In this document: positions 42,867-52,156 of the stretch, one piece after another
Layout of the letters: the number at the start of each line of letters is the position of its first letter
Position numbering within the stretch: position 1 is the first letter of the stretch
Assembly: GCF_026248825.1 (NCBI RefSeq)
Contig: NZ_CP110973.1
Location: 4,733,501 to 4,797,500 of the forward strand
Direction of reading: 5' to 3'
Length of the DNA stretch: 64,000 nt
From: Larkinella insperata
Lineage (GTDB): Bacteria > Bacteroidota > Bacteroidia > Cytophagales > Spirosomataceae
Position numbers and translations under genes: made by a program
The notes under the pieces: model-generated
Databases searched by the model: none
Seen by the model: the letters and a program-made list of their open reading frames with translations, nothing else
What the model was told of the DNA's origin: nothing

Positions 42867-44342
42867 TTACCAGTTCTTTTTAATGGACAAGAATCCGCCG
42901 GTCTGCCTTGGGTAAAGCTCGCCCTGATCGTAGGCCAGGCTCACCGCCAGCGTGGTATGGTTCAGGTGGGAAAAGGAGTACTGAGCGGAGAGAAGCGCGG
43001 AAAACTGCTCGAAGGGCGGAGAATAAGGCTCATTGAAGGTGCCATAATTGCGGCTGAACGACGCCCGGGCGCTAAGCTGAACCTGGTGAGCAGCGGCTTC
43101 CAGCCCCAGATACCAGACATTGACACGGTTATTGGGGAAAAAACCACCTCCAATGTACTCGCGGACCCGGGCGGTATAGTCGGCGCGGGGGGCAATGAAG
43201 GGCGTGCCGATGGTGCGGCTGAAGTACGACCAGCCTTCCCGGTATTGGCCGTGGTTGAAATAATTGTCGGCACCCTGATACTGCGCGGTCTGGTCGAATA
43301 CCGGGCCGCTCTGGTTGGTGGTCGACAGCCATTCCACGACGGCAGCTTTCCAGCGGAACCGGCGGGCTGGCCCGACCGTCCGATTGCGCACCCGCAGGCC
43401 CCACAAACCGTCCGGAAAATTAATCAGGACCACCCCGCTGGCATCCTCGTACAGATGCTGGTAGTAGAACAGCGTATTCAGGCGGGGGCTGATCCACTCA
43501 ACAGCGTAGTCGATGGAGCCGATATGGTTGCCCACACGGTTTTCGCCATCAAATGTCGTCTGCTGGTTGTTGACCAGGTCTTTGGGGTAGCGTCCCAGTA
43601 CGAGGGAAACGTAGTCCTGAAAGGAGGAGGGCAACCGGCCGTAGACCGCAAACGGACTGCTGAGCAGGTAATCGGCATACCCCCCCCACTGCACCTGGTG
43701 ATTCAGCCCGGCGTAGATTTTGAAGGGCCAGTGCGGTTTCCCGAACCGGCCATAAATGTATTTCTGGTGAAAAAGAGCTCCCTGGATGTACGGCGCGTTG
43801 AACCAGCCGTGGGCGTACCCCACCCGGAACGCCAGAATTTTTTTCAGAAAGCCGCCAATCGGTACGAAGTTGGGCGTTTGCAGTTGCACCTTCGGGATGG
43901 GCAGCGCGTTTCCCGACCAAATTACAAAGCCGGAACTGAGCGTGGAGTCGCCAATGCCGTACAGTTCGCGACGGCGGCCCGCCCAGAGCTCAACCTGTCC
44001 ATAGCGGACTTTGGCGTATAATTCGGGAAGCCAGAACTGCTTCGTAGCGCCCGCGTTGACCACGCCGTATGCCCCGGCGCCCCAGTCAAAACGGCGTTGC
44101 CGGGTGGCATTCGAATCCGTCTGGTACTCGCGCCGGATCCCGCCCCGCAGGGTGGCAAACGGCCCTTGCAGCGGTACAATGCCGTACTGGTTGGCCCGGA
44201 GCCAGAAGGGGAGCTGGTCGGCCGACGAAGCCATGCCGCCAAGTTCCAGGTCCGCCGTAACGGCTCCCAGGCTAGTCGCCGTTTGGGCCCAGCCGGTAGC
44301 CATCCCCAGCCATGCCCATACCAGAATGCAAAGCCGTTTCAT
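42867..44342 (-). CDS. Wzi-family capsule assembly outer-membrane protein
   Basis: A 491-residue protein with a signal peptide (about residues 1-19, ending GWAQT). Conserved Wzi-like segments follow: LPFWLRANQYGIVP (about 44-57), YAKVRYGQVELWAGRRRELY (about 107-126) and ALPIPKVQLQTPNFVPIGGF, where P-PK-QLQTPNF is the family hallmark. Wzi is a barrel lectin that attaches capsule or other surface polysaccharide to the outer membrane. There are no capsule genes nearby. It lies 10 bases downstream of pyrE on the same strand, so it may be co-transcribed with it. Confidence 0.85.
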   Translation of the reverse strand: MKRLCILVWAWLGMATGWAQTATSLGAVTADLELGGMASSADQLPFWLRANQYGIVPLQGPFATLRGGIRREYQTDSNATRQRRFDWGAGAYGVVNAGATKQFWLPELYAKVRYGQVELWAGRRRELYGIGDSTLSSGFVIWSGNALPIPKVQLQTPNFVPIGGFLKKILAFRVGYAHGWFNAPYIQGALFHQKYIYGRFGKPHWPFKIYAGLNHQVQWGGYADYLLSSPFAVYGRLPSSFQDYVSLVLGRYPKDLVNNQQTTFDGENRVGNHIGSIDYAVEWISPRLNTLFYYQHLYEDASGVVLINFPDGLWGLRVRNRTVGPARRFRWKAAVVEWLSTTNQSGPVFDQTAQYQGADNYFNHGQYREGWSYFSRTIGTPFIAPRADYTARVREYIGGGFFPNNRVNVWYLGLEAAAHQVQLSARASFSRNYGTFNEPYSPPFEQFSALLSAQYSFSHLNHTTLAVSLAYDQGELYPRQTGGFLSIKKNW

Positions 44343-44352
44343 CGGCTTGCGG

Positions 44353-44979
44353 CTATTGGTTCCATTCCGACGGATTTTGGCGCCATGCAGCCAATGAACT
44401 CATCGCTTCCGCGGCAATGTAGTCCAGTTTCTGGGCTTGATTCAGGAGCGTTTCGTAATCACTCAGGCACACCAGTTTCACGTCTTTGTCGGCGAAATTT
44501 TGTGCCGCAAGTGGGAAGCCGTACGTAAAAATGGCTGCCATGCCCAGCACTTCGGTGCCGGATTGCCGCAGCACATCCACCACTTTCAGCGAGCTGCCCC
44601 CCGTCGAAATGAGGTCTTCCAGCACGACCACGCGCTGACCGGCTTCCAGACGGCCTTCGATCTGGTTGCCCATGCCGTGTTTTTTGGGTTCGGGGCGCAC
44701 GTAGAGAAACGGCAGGTTCAGGGCATCGGCGACCAGGGCCCCCTGCGCAATCCCGGCCGTAGCCACGCCCGCAATGGCGGTGACGTCGGGGAATTGATTC
44801 CGGATGGCGTTGGCTAATTCCGAACGGATGTAAGACCGTACTTCCGGGTAGGAGAGGGTAACCCGGTTGTCGCAATAAATGGGTGATTTCCAGCCCGAAC
44901 TCCAGGTAAACGGTTCTTCCGGCCGTAACCGAACCGCCTTGACTTCTAACAACAATCGGGCAACTTGTTCTGCAACCAT
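44353..44979 (-). CDS. pyrE: Orotate phosphoribosyltransferase
   Basis: A 208-residue type I phosphoribosyltransferase that joins orotate and PRPP to orotidine 5'-phosphate in pyrimidine synthesis. The PRPP loop is RVVVLEDLISTGGSS (about residues 120-134). GVATAGIAQGALVADAL and RPEPKKHGMGNQIEG (lysines about 99-100) are typical. I start at the ATG of MVAEQVARLLL; 27 more upstream codons are open but not conserved-looking. It is followed by the Wzi-family gene. Confidence 0.94.
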   Translation of the reverse strand: MVAEQVARLLLEVKAVRLRPEEPFTWSSGWKSPIYCDNRVTLSYPEVRSYIRSELANAIRNQFPDVTAIAGVATAGIAQGALVADALNLPFLYVRPEPKKHGMGNQIEGRLEAGQRVVVLEDLISTGGSSLKVVDVLRQSGTEVLGMAAIFTYGFPLAAQNFADKDVKLVCLSDYETLLNQAQKLDYIAAEAMSSLAAWRQNPSEWNQ

Positions 44980-45071
44980 GTAATAGAATGATGAATTAGG
45001 TGGGACGAATGATGAACGAATCGCTGCCGGTCTAATGACCCTGCATTGACCCTCGTTCATCGTAGTAAGCT

Positions 45072-46355
45072 TTATTCTTCCGCCCGTTTCGTAACCAGAA
45101 TTTTGTCGATGCGGCTCTTGTCCATGTCCACAATTTCAAACTGGTAATCCTGCCACGAGAAGGTTTCGCCGGTTTTCGGAATGTCTTTGATAATTTGCAG
45201 GGCGAATCCACCCAGGGTATCGAAACCGGTGAGCTCGCGCCGGTTTTGCAGGACAATGTCGAAATAATCGAGGAAATCGTCAAACGGTATCTGGGCATCG
45301 ATCAGGTAGCTGCCGTCACCCCGTTCAACAATCTCAAACTCGAATTCGTTGGTGTCCGAAATATCACCCACCAGCGCGTCAACGATGTCGTTGAGCGTCA
45401 CCATGCCCAGCACTCCGCCGTATTCGTCGACAATGACACCCACGTACTGCCGTTTTTCCCGAAACCGTTCGAGCACCTGGTAGGCCATGTTGCTTTCCGG
45501 AATGTACAGAATGTCGCGCTTGATTTCTTCCAGCCGGGTGAGCTGATCGTCCAGGTCTTTGCCCAGAAAATCCTTGCTGTTGATCAGTCCGATCATTTCA
45601 TCGACGCTACCCCGGCAGAGCGGGTAGTGCGAGTGCCGGTGTTCGATGATCGACTGCCGGTTTTCTTCTACGGTGGCTTCCACATCGAGAAAAACCATTT
45701 CCTGCCGGTTGGTCATCAGCGAAGTAATTCGGCGGTCGCCGAGTTGAAATACGTTCTGGACAATCTCCTGCTCAATTTCTTCAATCACCCCGCCGGAGGT
45801 TCCTTCCTGAATCAAGCTTTTTATTTCTTCTTCCGTGACCGCACTGGCATTCGGTTTGATGTTAAGAATCTTGATGATGAGATCGCTCGAAAAGGCCAGC
45901 AGGCTGATGAAGGGAGCGGTTAGTTTGGAGAGCACGTTCATGGGCCGCACCACGAATTTGGCAATGCCTTCGGGGTTCGACAGACCGATGCGTTTGGGAA
46001 CCAGCTCGCCCAGCACCAGCGACAGGTAGGTAATCAGGACCACGGTTACGGTCACGGCAATGCTGTTGGCGTACGGTTGGAGGAGCGGGAATTGGGTAAC
46101 GAACGCCGAAATTTGTCCCGTCAGGCTGTCACCACTGAAAATACCGGTAAGAATACCGATCAGGGTGATGCCAATTTGAACGGTGGCCAGAAAACGGTTG
46201 GGAGATTCCGCCAGCTTCAGGGCTTCTTCGGCCCGGCGGTCGCCGTTGCGGGCGTCGGTTTCGAGTCGGGCTTTTCGGGAGGAAACCAGCGCGATCTCCG
46301 ATAGAGAGAAAACACCGTTGAGAATGACTAAAAAGAGTATTATTGCAAGTTCCAC
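45072..46355 (-). CDS. CNNM/CorC-type hemolysin family transporter
   Basis: A 427-residue membrane protein: an N-terminal CNNM (DUF21) domain with about four hydrophobic segments (FLVILNGVFSLSEIALVSSR at about residues 7-26; SLVLGELVPKRIGL at about 114-127), two CBS domains (about 210-335) and a C-terminal CorC_HlyC domain. The family includes Mg2+ exporters and transporters; the old name hemolysin is misleading. It is the first gene of a possible minus-strand run with pyrE and the Wzi-family gene, but a 92-base gap with a small hairpin (GATGAACGA/TCGTTCATC, 45011-45061) lies after it. Confidence 0.9.
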   Translation of the reverse strand: MELAIILFLVILNGVFSLSEIALVSSRKARLETDARNGDRRAEEALKLAESPNRFLATVQIGITLIGILTGIFSGDSLTGQISAFVTQFPLLQPYANSIAVTVTVVLITYLSLVLGELVPKRIGLSNPEGIAKFVVRPMNVLSKLTAPFISLLAFSSDLIIKILNIKPNASAVTEEEIKSLIQEGTSGGVIEEIEQEIVQNVFQLGDRRITSLMTNRQEMVFLDVEATVEENRQSIIEHRHSHYPLCRGSVDEMIGLINSKDFLGKDLDDQLTRLEEIKRDILYIPESNMAYQVLERFREKRQYVGVIVDEYGGVLGMVTLNDIVDALVGDISDTNEFEFEIVERGDGSYLIDAQIPFDDFLDYFDIVLQNRRELTGFDTLGGFALQIIKDIPKTGETFSWQDYQFEIVDMDKSRIDKILVTKRAEE

Positions 46356-46500
46356 ACGGGGAAAAGTTGGCGTCTTGCAAAAATAGTAGTTTTAGTTTCT
46401 CTTCAAAGATGAATGGTTTATCTAAATTTGTTTACCAATAACCGAATACCGGTACGTCGACGGTTCGACGGAATTGTTCACACAGTTGCTTAACGACCTC

Positions 46501-47199
46501 ATGACCATTTTTATTGACGATCGACCCATTCATTTGAAGGGTGCCAAGCAGGCCGCTAAGCTGCAGGGTGAGGCAGTAGCCAACCAATTGGAGTATGATC
46601 GCATCATCGACGCTCGACTCGATGGCTTGAAATTGAACGCTCTGAAAGGGCATTTGCTGGTGCTGAACGCAACGCCCGGCACCGTGGAGAAACTGGTCAG
46701 CTTGCTCAACAACTACAATGTCAGCGAATTAAATTCCGTGACGCTGGTGGCCGTGGAAAAAAAAGCGGTGGAAGAAAAATTCAAGAGTTTGTACAAGGTG
46801 GTAAAAGCAGCCGGGGGCGTGGTGTTTAAGGGCGACAAAATGCTGCTGATTTTCCGGCGCGGCAAGTGGGATTTACCGAAAGGCAAACTCGACGACGGCG
46901 AGTCGTCGCGGGTGGCGGCTGTGCGGGAGGTTGAGGAGGAAACCGGGGTGAAAGCCGCCCTGGAAAACCGGATCTGCACCACCTGGCACACCTATACGCT
47001 CAACGGCAGCCGCATTCTGAAGCGGACCAAATGGTATCAGATGGCCTGCCTCGACGATTCCGGGATGACCCCCCAGGTAGACGAAGACATTGAACAAATC
47101 GCGTGGATGGACGCCAAGAAAACGGCGTTGGCCATGACCAATTCATTCAGCTCGATCCGCTTTGTGATTGACTCAGTCAACGAGAAGGTAAACGAATAG
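46501..47199 (+). CDS. NUDIX hydrolase with N-terminal extension
   Basis: A 232-residue protein. The Nudix box is complete: GKLDDGE, seven residues, then REVEEETGV (about residues 123-145), preceded by GKWDLPKG. The N-terminal 95 residues (MTIFIDDRPIHLKGAKQAAK onward) form a separate domain I do not recognise. The Nudix part resembles diadenosine- or diphosphoinositol-polyphosphate hydrolases; the true substrate is open. An in-frame start 27 bases earlier (46474) is possible. It is divergent from the CNNM gene, and an inverted repeat lies after its stop. Confidence 0.85.
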   Translation: MTIFIDDRPIHLKGAKQAAKLQGEAVANQLEYDRIIDARLDGLKLNALKGHLLVLNATPGTVEKLVSLLNNYNVSELNSVTLVAVEKKAVEEKFKSLYKVVKAAGGVVFKGDKMLLIFRRGKWDLPKGKLDDGESSRVAAVREVEEETGVKAALENRICTTWHTYTLNGSRILKRTKWYQMACLDDSGMTPQVDEDIEQIAWMDAKKTALAMTNSFSSIRFVIDSVNEKVNE

Positions 47200-47203
47200 G
47201 AAT

Positions 47204-47254
47204 GATGCGTTATGAATGATGAAACGTAGCGTAATTCATCGTTCATAACGCGTT
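47204..47254. repeat. Intergenic inverted repeat, possible bidirectional terminator
   Basis: A 20-base inverted repeat with three mismatches (47204-47223 and 47235-47254; core GCGTTATGAA/TTCATAACGC) has an 11-base loop. It fills the gap between the convergent NUDIX and coaD genes. It has no T-run, but the AT-rich arms recall the element at 22948. Confidence 0.5.
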
Positions 47255-47258
47255 ATGC

Positions 47259-47714
47259 TCATGAAAGCCGATAGGGCAGAAACTCATCGATTTTTTTACC
47301 GTACCGGTGCAGTTCCCGGATGATGCTCGAACTGATGGGGGCCAGGTGGGGGGATGTAATCAGAAAGACGGTTTCAACGTCTTCGTATACATACCGGTTG
47401 ACCTGCGAAATGCTGTTTTCGTACTCAAAATCCGTCGTGTTGCGTAGCCCCCGCAGCAGAAAACGAGCGCCCAGCTCCCGGGCGACATTGGCCGTCAGAT
47501 CATCGTAACTCACCACCCGCACGGCCGGATAATCCGCAAACGTTTTCTCGATTAATTCGGCCATTACGTCCAGCGGAAAATACCGTTGTTTGTTGGCGTT
47601 GCGACCAATGCCGATAACGACTTCATCAAACAGCTTCAGCCCGCGCAAAACGATATCTTCGTGGCCTTTTGTAAACGGGTCGAACGAGCCGGGGAAAAGC
47701 GCAATTCGTTTCAT
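47259..47714 (-). CDS. coaD: Phosphopantetheine adenylyltransferase
   Basis: A 151-residue nucleotidyltransferase for the penultimate step of coenzyme A synthesis: 4'-phosphopantetheine and ATP give dephospho-CoA. The T/HxGH motif is in GSFDPFTKGHED (about residues 8-19), and the C-terminal SSSIIREL (about 129-136) is the ISSTxxR-type motif. The length is normal. The DUF3822 gene lies 45 bases upstream on the same strand, a pairing common in Bacteroidota. Confidence 0.95.
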   Translation of the reverse strand: MKRIALFPGSFDPFTKGHEDIVLRGLKLFDEVVIGIGRNANKQRYFPLDVMAELIEKTFADYPAVRVVSYDDLTANVARELGARFLLRGLRNTTDFEYENSISQVNRYVYEDVETVFLITSPHLAPISSSIIRELHRYGKKIDEFLPYRLS

Positions 47715-47759
47715 AAAAGTTTGGAGAATAGCGAGAAATGCCGTTGGAATGGTCCTTCG

Positions 47760-48656
47760 TCAGTCGATGAGGGCGGTGCCGAACAGGCTGAAATAACGGT
47801 GGTCGGGAATCTCGTCGAAAGCCGGGGTTAGGACCAGTTCCGACGGATGGGTTCCAAACTGAATTTGCGGAAAGAACTGCTCCAGCGCCGTGTACATCTC
47901 CGCGAACGGGGTGATTTCACCAAACAAAACCAGCTTCAACTCCTTCGGGTCGGTTTTCAGCTCGTTGACCACGTACAGAATGTAGTACACCAGATCGGTC
48001 GAATTTTTGTAAGCGAACCGGTTGCAGAACATAAACTGCCCCCCTTTCCGGAAAATAACCGTAACGGTTTCAGCCTCAAAGTTCAACGACAGTTTGTGGG
48101 AAGAATCCAGCACGGAATCCTTCAGGGCCGTAGCCTGAATCAGGGCGCTCGACTGGTGAATCACGGTGGTTTGCTGCAACGGGTAGGTGGCCGCCAGCCA
48201 GTCGGTCAGGGCGTTGTCGATGCTGAACACGGCGTGAAACTCTTCTTTCCGGTGGGCATAAGCCAGCGCATGTTCCGTCAGCGAAAGCGGATTGCCGCGC
48301 ATCAGTTGCAGGTACTGAGCCGCGTATTCTTTCCGAAACAGGTGCGATGGAATCAGCGTAAACGAAGGGGAATTGACCGCAATGGTAATCGTTTTCCAGT
48401 AAGCCGACTGAAGAACCGGGTGGTTGTGGTAAATCGCCTGCAACGACGGCAACAACGGGTTTTCGGTCAAAAGCGTCGGAAACGTGTAATCTTCCAGCCA
48501 GAAGCACCGGTGGGTTCCGGGTTCGACGACACAGAACCGAAAACGCTCTTTGCTCATCTCCAGACAAAGCTGAAATGAGTCGGTCTGCGTAACGTCAAAA
48601 GAATCTTCCCGAAGGGCTACGGTTGGGGTCACGGCGGCTAACGTATCGGTATGCAC
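47760..48656 (-). CDS. DUF3822 family protein
   Basis: A 298-residue soluble protein matching the Bacteroidota DUF3822 family, which has an actin-like/Hsp70-like pattern: FQLCLEMSKERFRFCVVEPG (about residues 28-47), YWKTITIAVNSPSFTLIP and LVLFGEITPFAEMYTAL. Its function is unknown. It usually precedes rsmD and coaD; here rsmD is absent and coaD follows directly. The N-terminal 25 residues may be over-long, but no better ATG is near. Confidence 0.78.
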   Translation of the reverse strand: MHTDTLAAVTPTVALREDSFDVTQTDSFQLCLEMSKERFRFCVVEPGTHRCFWLEDYTFPTLLTENPLLPSLQAIYHNHPVLQSAYWKTITIAVNSPSFTLIPSHLFRKEYAAQYLQLMRGNPLSLTEHALAYAHRKEEFHAVFSIDNALTDWLAATYPLQQTTVIHQSSALIQATALKDSVLDSSHKLSLNFEAETVTVIFRKGGQFMFCNRFAYKNSTDLVYYILYVVNELKTDPKELKLVLFGEITPFAEMYTALEQFFPQIQFGTHPSELVLTPAFDEIPDHRYFSLFGTALID

Positions 48657-48755
48657 AAAAAAAGTAAATGATAAAAATGAACGCAGAGGAGACGGGTTTC
48701 CCAGCAGGAATCCGCTTCCTCTGCTAAAACTACAAAAATACCGAACAGGCTTCCG

Positions 48756-49244
48756 CTATTGTTTCAAATATCCTTTTAAGTGGAAAACATCTTCCATCGA
48801 CCGGCATTGCTGAAACATCCGGTGCACTTCGCTTTCGGGGTAACGTTTGATTTCGTCAAACGTCAGCAGCCGAACTTCCGTGATGATCTGGTGGTCGGCC
48901 GCCATTTCCGGATCGAAACCCTGGCGAAGCTGCCCCCCGATGATCCGGACGTCAAAAAACAATTCCATGGCATGCAGGGGATCCTGCATGAACTCGTTGA
49001 CAAACTGCAACTCACCTACTTCAATGTCGAGGCCGGTTTCTTCGTGAAATTCCCGGATGAGGGCTTCATAGGCGGTTTCGCCAAACTGCGGCCCCCCGCC
49101 CGGCGGACACCAGAAGGTGTCGGTGGGACCAATGCCCCGATGACGAACCATCAGCAGTTTTCCGTCGATCAGGCAAAGTCCACAAACCCGCAGCCGCAGC
49201 CGGTTGCCGTAGAGCCGCTTTACTTCTTCGCGTGCAATATCCAA
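48756..49244 (-). CDS. NUDIX hydrolase
   Basis: A 162-residue single-domain NUDIX protein with FWCPPGGGPQFGE at about residues 44-56 and REFHEETGL at about 64-72, which together form a complete Nudix box. The early strand LRVCGLCLIDGKLLMVRHRG fits the family. The substrate is not predictable. It is monocistronic on the minus strand. Confidence 0.85.
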   Translation of the reverse strand: MDIAREEVKRLYGNRLRLRVCGLCLIDGKLLMVRHRGIGPTDTFWCPPGGGPQFGETAYEALIREFHEETGLDIEVGELQFVNEFMQDPLHAMELFFDVRIIGGQLRQGFDPEMAADHQIITEVRLLTFDEIKRYPESEVHRMFQQCRSMEDVFHLKGYLKQ

Positions 49245-49370
49245 TGTTTGTTAATTTCTGGTCGTTTTTGCACTGCAAATATAGGGAAGAGTTCAGAGTG
49301 ATGAGCGAAGAATTGCGAGTTAAAAGCAGAAGCCCGCCAACGCATCACCCACCACTCCCGCTTCCTGGGC

Positions 49371-49808
49371 TCAATACGGGCTTCCTGAGATGTAATTTTC
49401 CAGGGAGTCGATGTGCGCTTTCTGGTTGCGGATGATGGCGCTCACCACGTCATTGATGGAAATGATTCCGGTGAGCTCCCCCCCGTCGACTACGGGCAGG
49501 TGCCGGATGTGCTTGTCTGACATTAAGACCATGGCGTCTTCGAGTTGGTGCTGGCTGGAAATGGTTATCAGGTTGGAAGTCATCACTTCCCGGATCAGTG
49601 TGTCCTTCGACGCCCGGCCTTGCAGAATCCCCTTGCGGGCGTAATCGCGTTCGGAAAAAATCCCGGACAGCTGCTCGCCGTCGATCACCAGCACCGCACC
49701 GATGTTTTTAGAAGCCATGGTTTCCAGCGCTTCATAAACCGTCGAGTCGGACGAAACGGAATAGATGGTGTTGATGGTTTTTCCTTGCAAAATCTGACGG
49801 ATGTTCAT
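49371..49808 (-). CDS. CBS-domain pair protein
   Basis: A 145-residue protein made of two CBS motifs (about residues 8-65 and 75-130), with VYEALETMASKNIGAVLVI, IFSERDYARKG and HIRHLPVVD-GELTGIISIND as the usual CBS signatures. Such stand-alone pairs bind adenosine nucleotides and regulate a partner; the partner is not evident here. The ATG at 49808 starts right before the first CBS strand. Confidence 0.88.
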   Translation of the reverse strand: MNIRQILQGKTINTIYSVSSDSTVYEALETMASKNIGAVLVIDGEQLSGIFSERDYARKGILQGRASKDTLIREVMTSNLITISSQHQLEDAMVLMSDKHIRHLPVVDGGELTGIISINDVVSAIIRNQKAHIDSLENYISGSPY

Positions 49809-50006
49809 GATCAATCGAAGGGGTTTGGTTAGATGGAACAGGAACAAAGTAGAAAATTAATAGGCTATAAGCAAGTTTGTTTTGTGTATCAGGGTTGTTT
49901 TGTGCGTAAATTCTTGGAAAAGTCAAATAAAATAAACTGTGTTCAGCCGCGGTGCTCCGGTTGTTTTTGATGAGGCATTCTGATAAGTTTGAAAAAACTA
50001 CGTCCG

Positions 50007-50396
50007 ATGCAAAAAGCCGCTTCCTACGCTGGCCGAATTCTCCCGGGACTCTTCCTCCTGGCCAATCTGTTTCTCTCGTGCCGACGGTCACCGGTGGGCG
50101 ACGTGCAGCAGGTGACCAACGCGTTGGTGGGGGCCTGGCAAAAAATCAGCCCCGCACCCTGCAGCCAGGGGTATCCAAACGTCATTGAGTTTACCGCCAA
50201 CGGTGTTTACCAAACGCAGTCGGAGGAAACGGCAGTGCCGCAGGTCTGGGATACCGGTACGTACGAAGTCGATCGCCAACTCGTTAAAATTGCGAATGCC
50301 CGGGAAGTGGCCAGAACGTACCGGTTTGTAATCAAGAACGAAATGGTAACGTTTGAAGACGATCAGGGCTGTAAGTTTCCCTACCGACGACTGTGA
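50007..50396 (+). CDS. Small lipoprotein, lipocalin-like
   Basis: A 129-residue protein with a lipoprotein signal (MQKAASYAGRILPGLFLLAN, then LFLSC, cysteine about residue 25). The mature part, ALVGAWQKISPAPCSQG and IEFTANGVYQTQ with a C-terminal FEDDQGCKFPYRRL, resembles small lipocalin-like Bacteroidota lipoproteins that form a beta-barrel. Its ligand is unknown. A TTG start 18 bases earlier is possible. It ends 40 bases before the helicase gene. Confidence 0.6.
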   Translation: MQKAASYAGRILPGLFLLANLFLSCRRSPVGDVQQVTNALVGAWQKISPAPCSQGYPNVIEFTANGVYQTQSEETAVPQVWDTGTYEVDRQLVKIANAREVARTYRFVIKNEMVTFEDDQGCKFPYRRL

Positions 50397-50436
50397 ATCC
50401 GTTGAAAAAACGGGCGTTTTACCGTATATTCGTCCA

Positions 50437-51858
50437 ATGAATGAAACACTCACGCCGGCGCAGTTGCTGGCGAAACGCTTCCCTTTCAAGCCCACGTCCG
50501 GACAGCAGCACTTCTTCGAGCAGATGAACCAGTTCATAATCCGCTCGGAACACGAACATTACCGTGATTGCTTCCTGCTGAAAGGGTACGCCGGTACGGG
50601 AAAAACCACCCTGATCAGTACGCTGATTAAAGTGCTGCCCAAGTTTGGTTTCAAGTCGGTTCTGCTGGCGCCAACGGGCCGGGCGGCCAAAGTCATGGCC
50701 AACTACTCGAAGCGGATGGCCCAGACCATTCACCGGAAAATTTACCGCCAGATTGCCGACGCCAATTCGGGCAACCTGGTTTTCCAGCGGCAGAAAAATT
50801 ACCACGAAGACACCATCTTTATCGTCGATGAGGCCTCGATGATCAGCGACGATGCCGAAATCGGCATGAACGGTTTGCTGGCCGATCTGGTGGATTTTGT
50901 CTTCGAAAACCCCGGCAACCGGTTGATGCTGGTGGGCGACGTGGCCCAGTTGCCGCCCGTTGGCAAGGAGGTAAGCCCGGCGCTGGACAAAGGCTACCTG
51001 GAACGGCACTTCGACATGGTAGTGGTAGAGCAGGAACTGCTGGAAGTCATGCGGCAGGACGAACGCTCGGGCATTCTGCTGAACGCGACCAACCTGCGGG
51101 ACGTGTTGCAGGAACCGCAACCGCACATCAGCCTGAACGTTCGCAAATACAGCGATATTTACAAGATGACCGGTGAGCGGCTGGAAGACGGGATTCGGTA
51201 TTGTTACGATAAATACGGCCGCGAAAATACCATCATCATTACGCGGTCCAACAAGATGGCGGTGCAGTACAACCAGTACATTCGCCGGGCGATCAACCAG
51301 TGCGAGGAAGAACTCGATGCGGGCGACATGCTGATGATCGTCAAAAACAACTATTCCGTGCTCGACGACGACTCGCCCGCGGGCTTTCTGGCCAACGGCG
51401 ATTTTGTGGAGGTGCTGAAAATCCGCAAACGCGAAGAAGTGCACGGGTTGAAATTCGCCACCGTCACGCTGCGGCTGGTCGATCTGGAGGAGCAGCCCGA
51501 GTTTGAAAGCAAAATCATTCTGGATACGCTTTACTCTCCGCAGCCTTCGCTGGGGCGGGACGAAAACCGTCAGCTGTACGAGAGCGTACAGAAAGATTAC
51601 TTCTACATCAAAACCAAGAAGGAGCGCAACGAAGCCATCCGGCGCGACCCGTACCTGAACGCCCTGCAGGTGAAATTTGCCTACGCCCTGACCTGCCACA
51701 AGGCGCAGGGGGGGCAGTGGCCCGCCGTTTTTGTCGATCAGGGCTACCTGCCGGACGGGCAGGTGAATCAGGATTTTGTCCGCTGGCTCTACACGGCCAT
51801 CACCCGGGCCACCGACGAAGCCTTTCTGATGAATTTCATGCCCCAGTTTTTCCAATAA
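50437..51858 (+). CDS. RecD-like/AAA-family DNA helicase
   Basis: A 473-residue SF1 helicase. Walker A is GYAGTGKTT with K56, and Walker B is IFIVDEASMIS (about residues 127-137). MLVGDVAQLPPVGKE (about 165-179) is motif III. The C-terminal UvrD-like part has ALTCHKAQGGQWPAVFVD (about 421-438) and LYTAITRATD (about 450-459). It resembles stand-alone RecD-type or exodeoxyribonuclease V alpha-like helicases without nuclease domain. Two small genes follow closely (gap 4 bases, then a 1-base overlap) and are probably co-transcribed. Confidence 0.9.
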   Translation: MNETLTPAQLLAKRFPFKPTSGQQHFFEQMNQFIIRSEHEHYRDCFLLKGYAGTGKTTLISTLIKVLPKFGFKSVLLAPTGRAAKVMANYSKRMAQTIHRKIYRQIADANSGNLVFQRQKNYHEDTIFIVDEASMISDDAEIGMNGLLADLVDFVFENPGNRLMLVGDVAQLPPVGKEVSPALDKGYLERHFDMVVVEQELLEVMRQDERSGILLNATNLRDVLQEPQPHISLNVRKYSDIYKMTGERLEDGIRYCYDKYGRENTIIITRSNKMAVQYNQYIRRAINQCEEELDAGDMLMIVKNNYSVLDDDSPAGFLANGDFVEVLKIRKREEVHGLKFATVTLRLVDLEEQPEFESKIILDTLYSPQPSLGRDENRQLYESVQKDYFYIKTKKERNEAIRRDPYLNALQVKFAYALTCHKAQGGQWPAVFVDQGYLPDGQVNQDFVRWLYTAITRATDEAFLMNFMPQFFQ

Positions 51859-51862
51859 AACC

Positions 51863-52156
51863 ATGACGCTACAGGAATTTACGAGCAGCTTAACCGGCCC
51901 CCGTCCTCCGTTCGGACTACACCCCATTGCCGAAGCACTCTGGCACGACGGCAAGGGCGACTGGGAACAGGCCCACAACATTGCCCAGAGCCGCGAGGGT
52001 ACCCGCGACTACGACCGGCTGCACGCGTACCTGCACCGCAAGGAAGGCGACAAGTGGAACGCGGGCTACTGGTACCGCCGGACCGGAGCTGCCGTTTTCA
52101 CCGGAACGCTGGAGGAAGAGTGGCAGGAACTGACTGAGACGTTCCTGAAAAAATAA
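51863..52156 (+). CDS. Small conserved-looking protein of unknown function
   Basis: A 97-residue soluble protein rich in Trp, His and charged residues (LWHDGKGDWEQAHNIAQSRE at about residues 26-45; YLHRKEGDKWNAGYWYRRTG at about 56-75). I recall similar short proteins in diverse bacteria without a known role. It begins 4 bases after the helicase stop and shares one base with the next gene, so it belongs to the same transcript. Confidence 0.72.
   Translation: MTLQEFTSSLTGPRPPFGLHPIAEALWHDGKGDWEQAHNIAQSREGTRDYDRLHAYLHRKEGDKWNAGYWYRRTGAAVFTGTLEEEWQELTETFLKK

Noticed and set aside
42819..44021. 400-codon plus-strand frame opposite the Wzi-family gene
   Set aside because: No domain pattern, and the opposite strand has a signal peptide and Wzi-family segments.
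50419..51981. 520-codon minus-strand frame opposite the helicase
   Set aside because: It mirrors the helicase codons (His- and Val-rich) and runs across two real genes.
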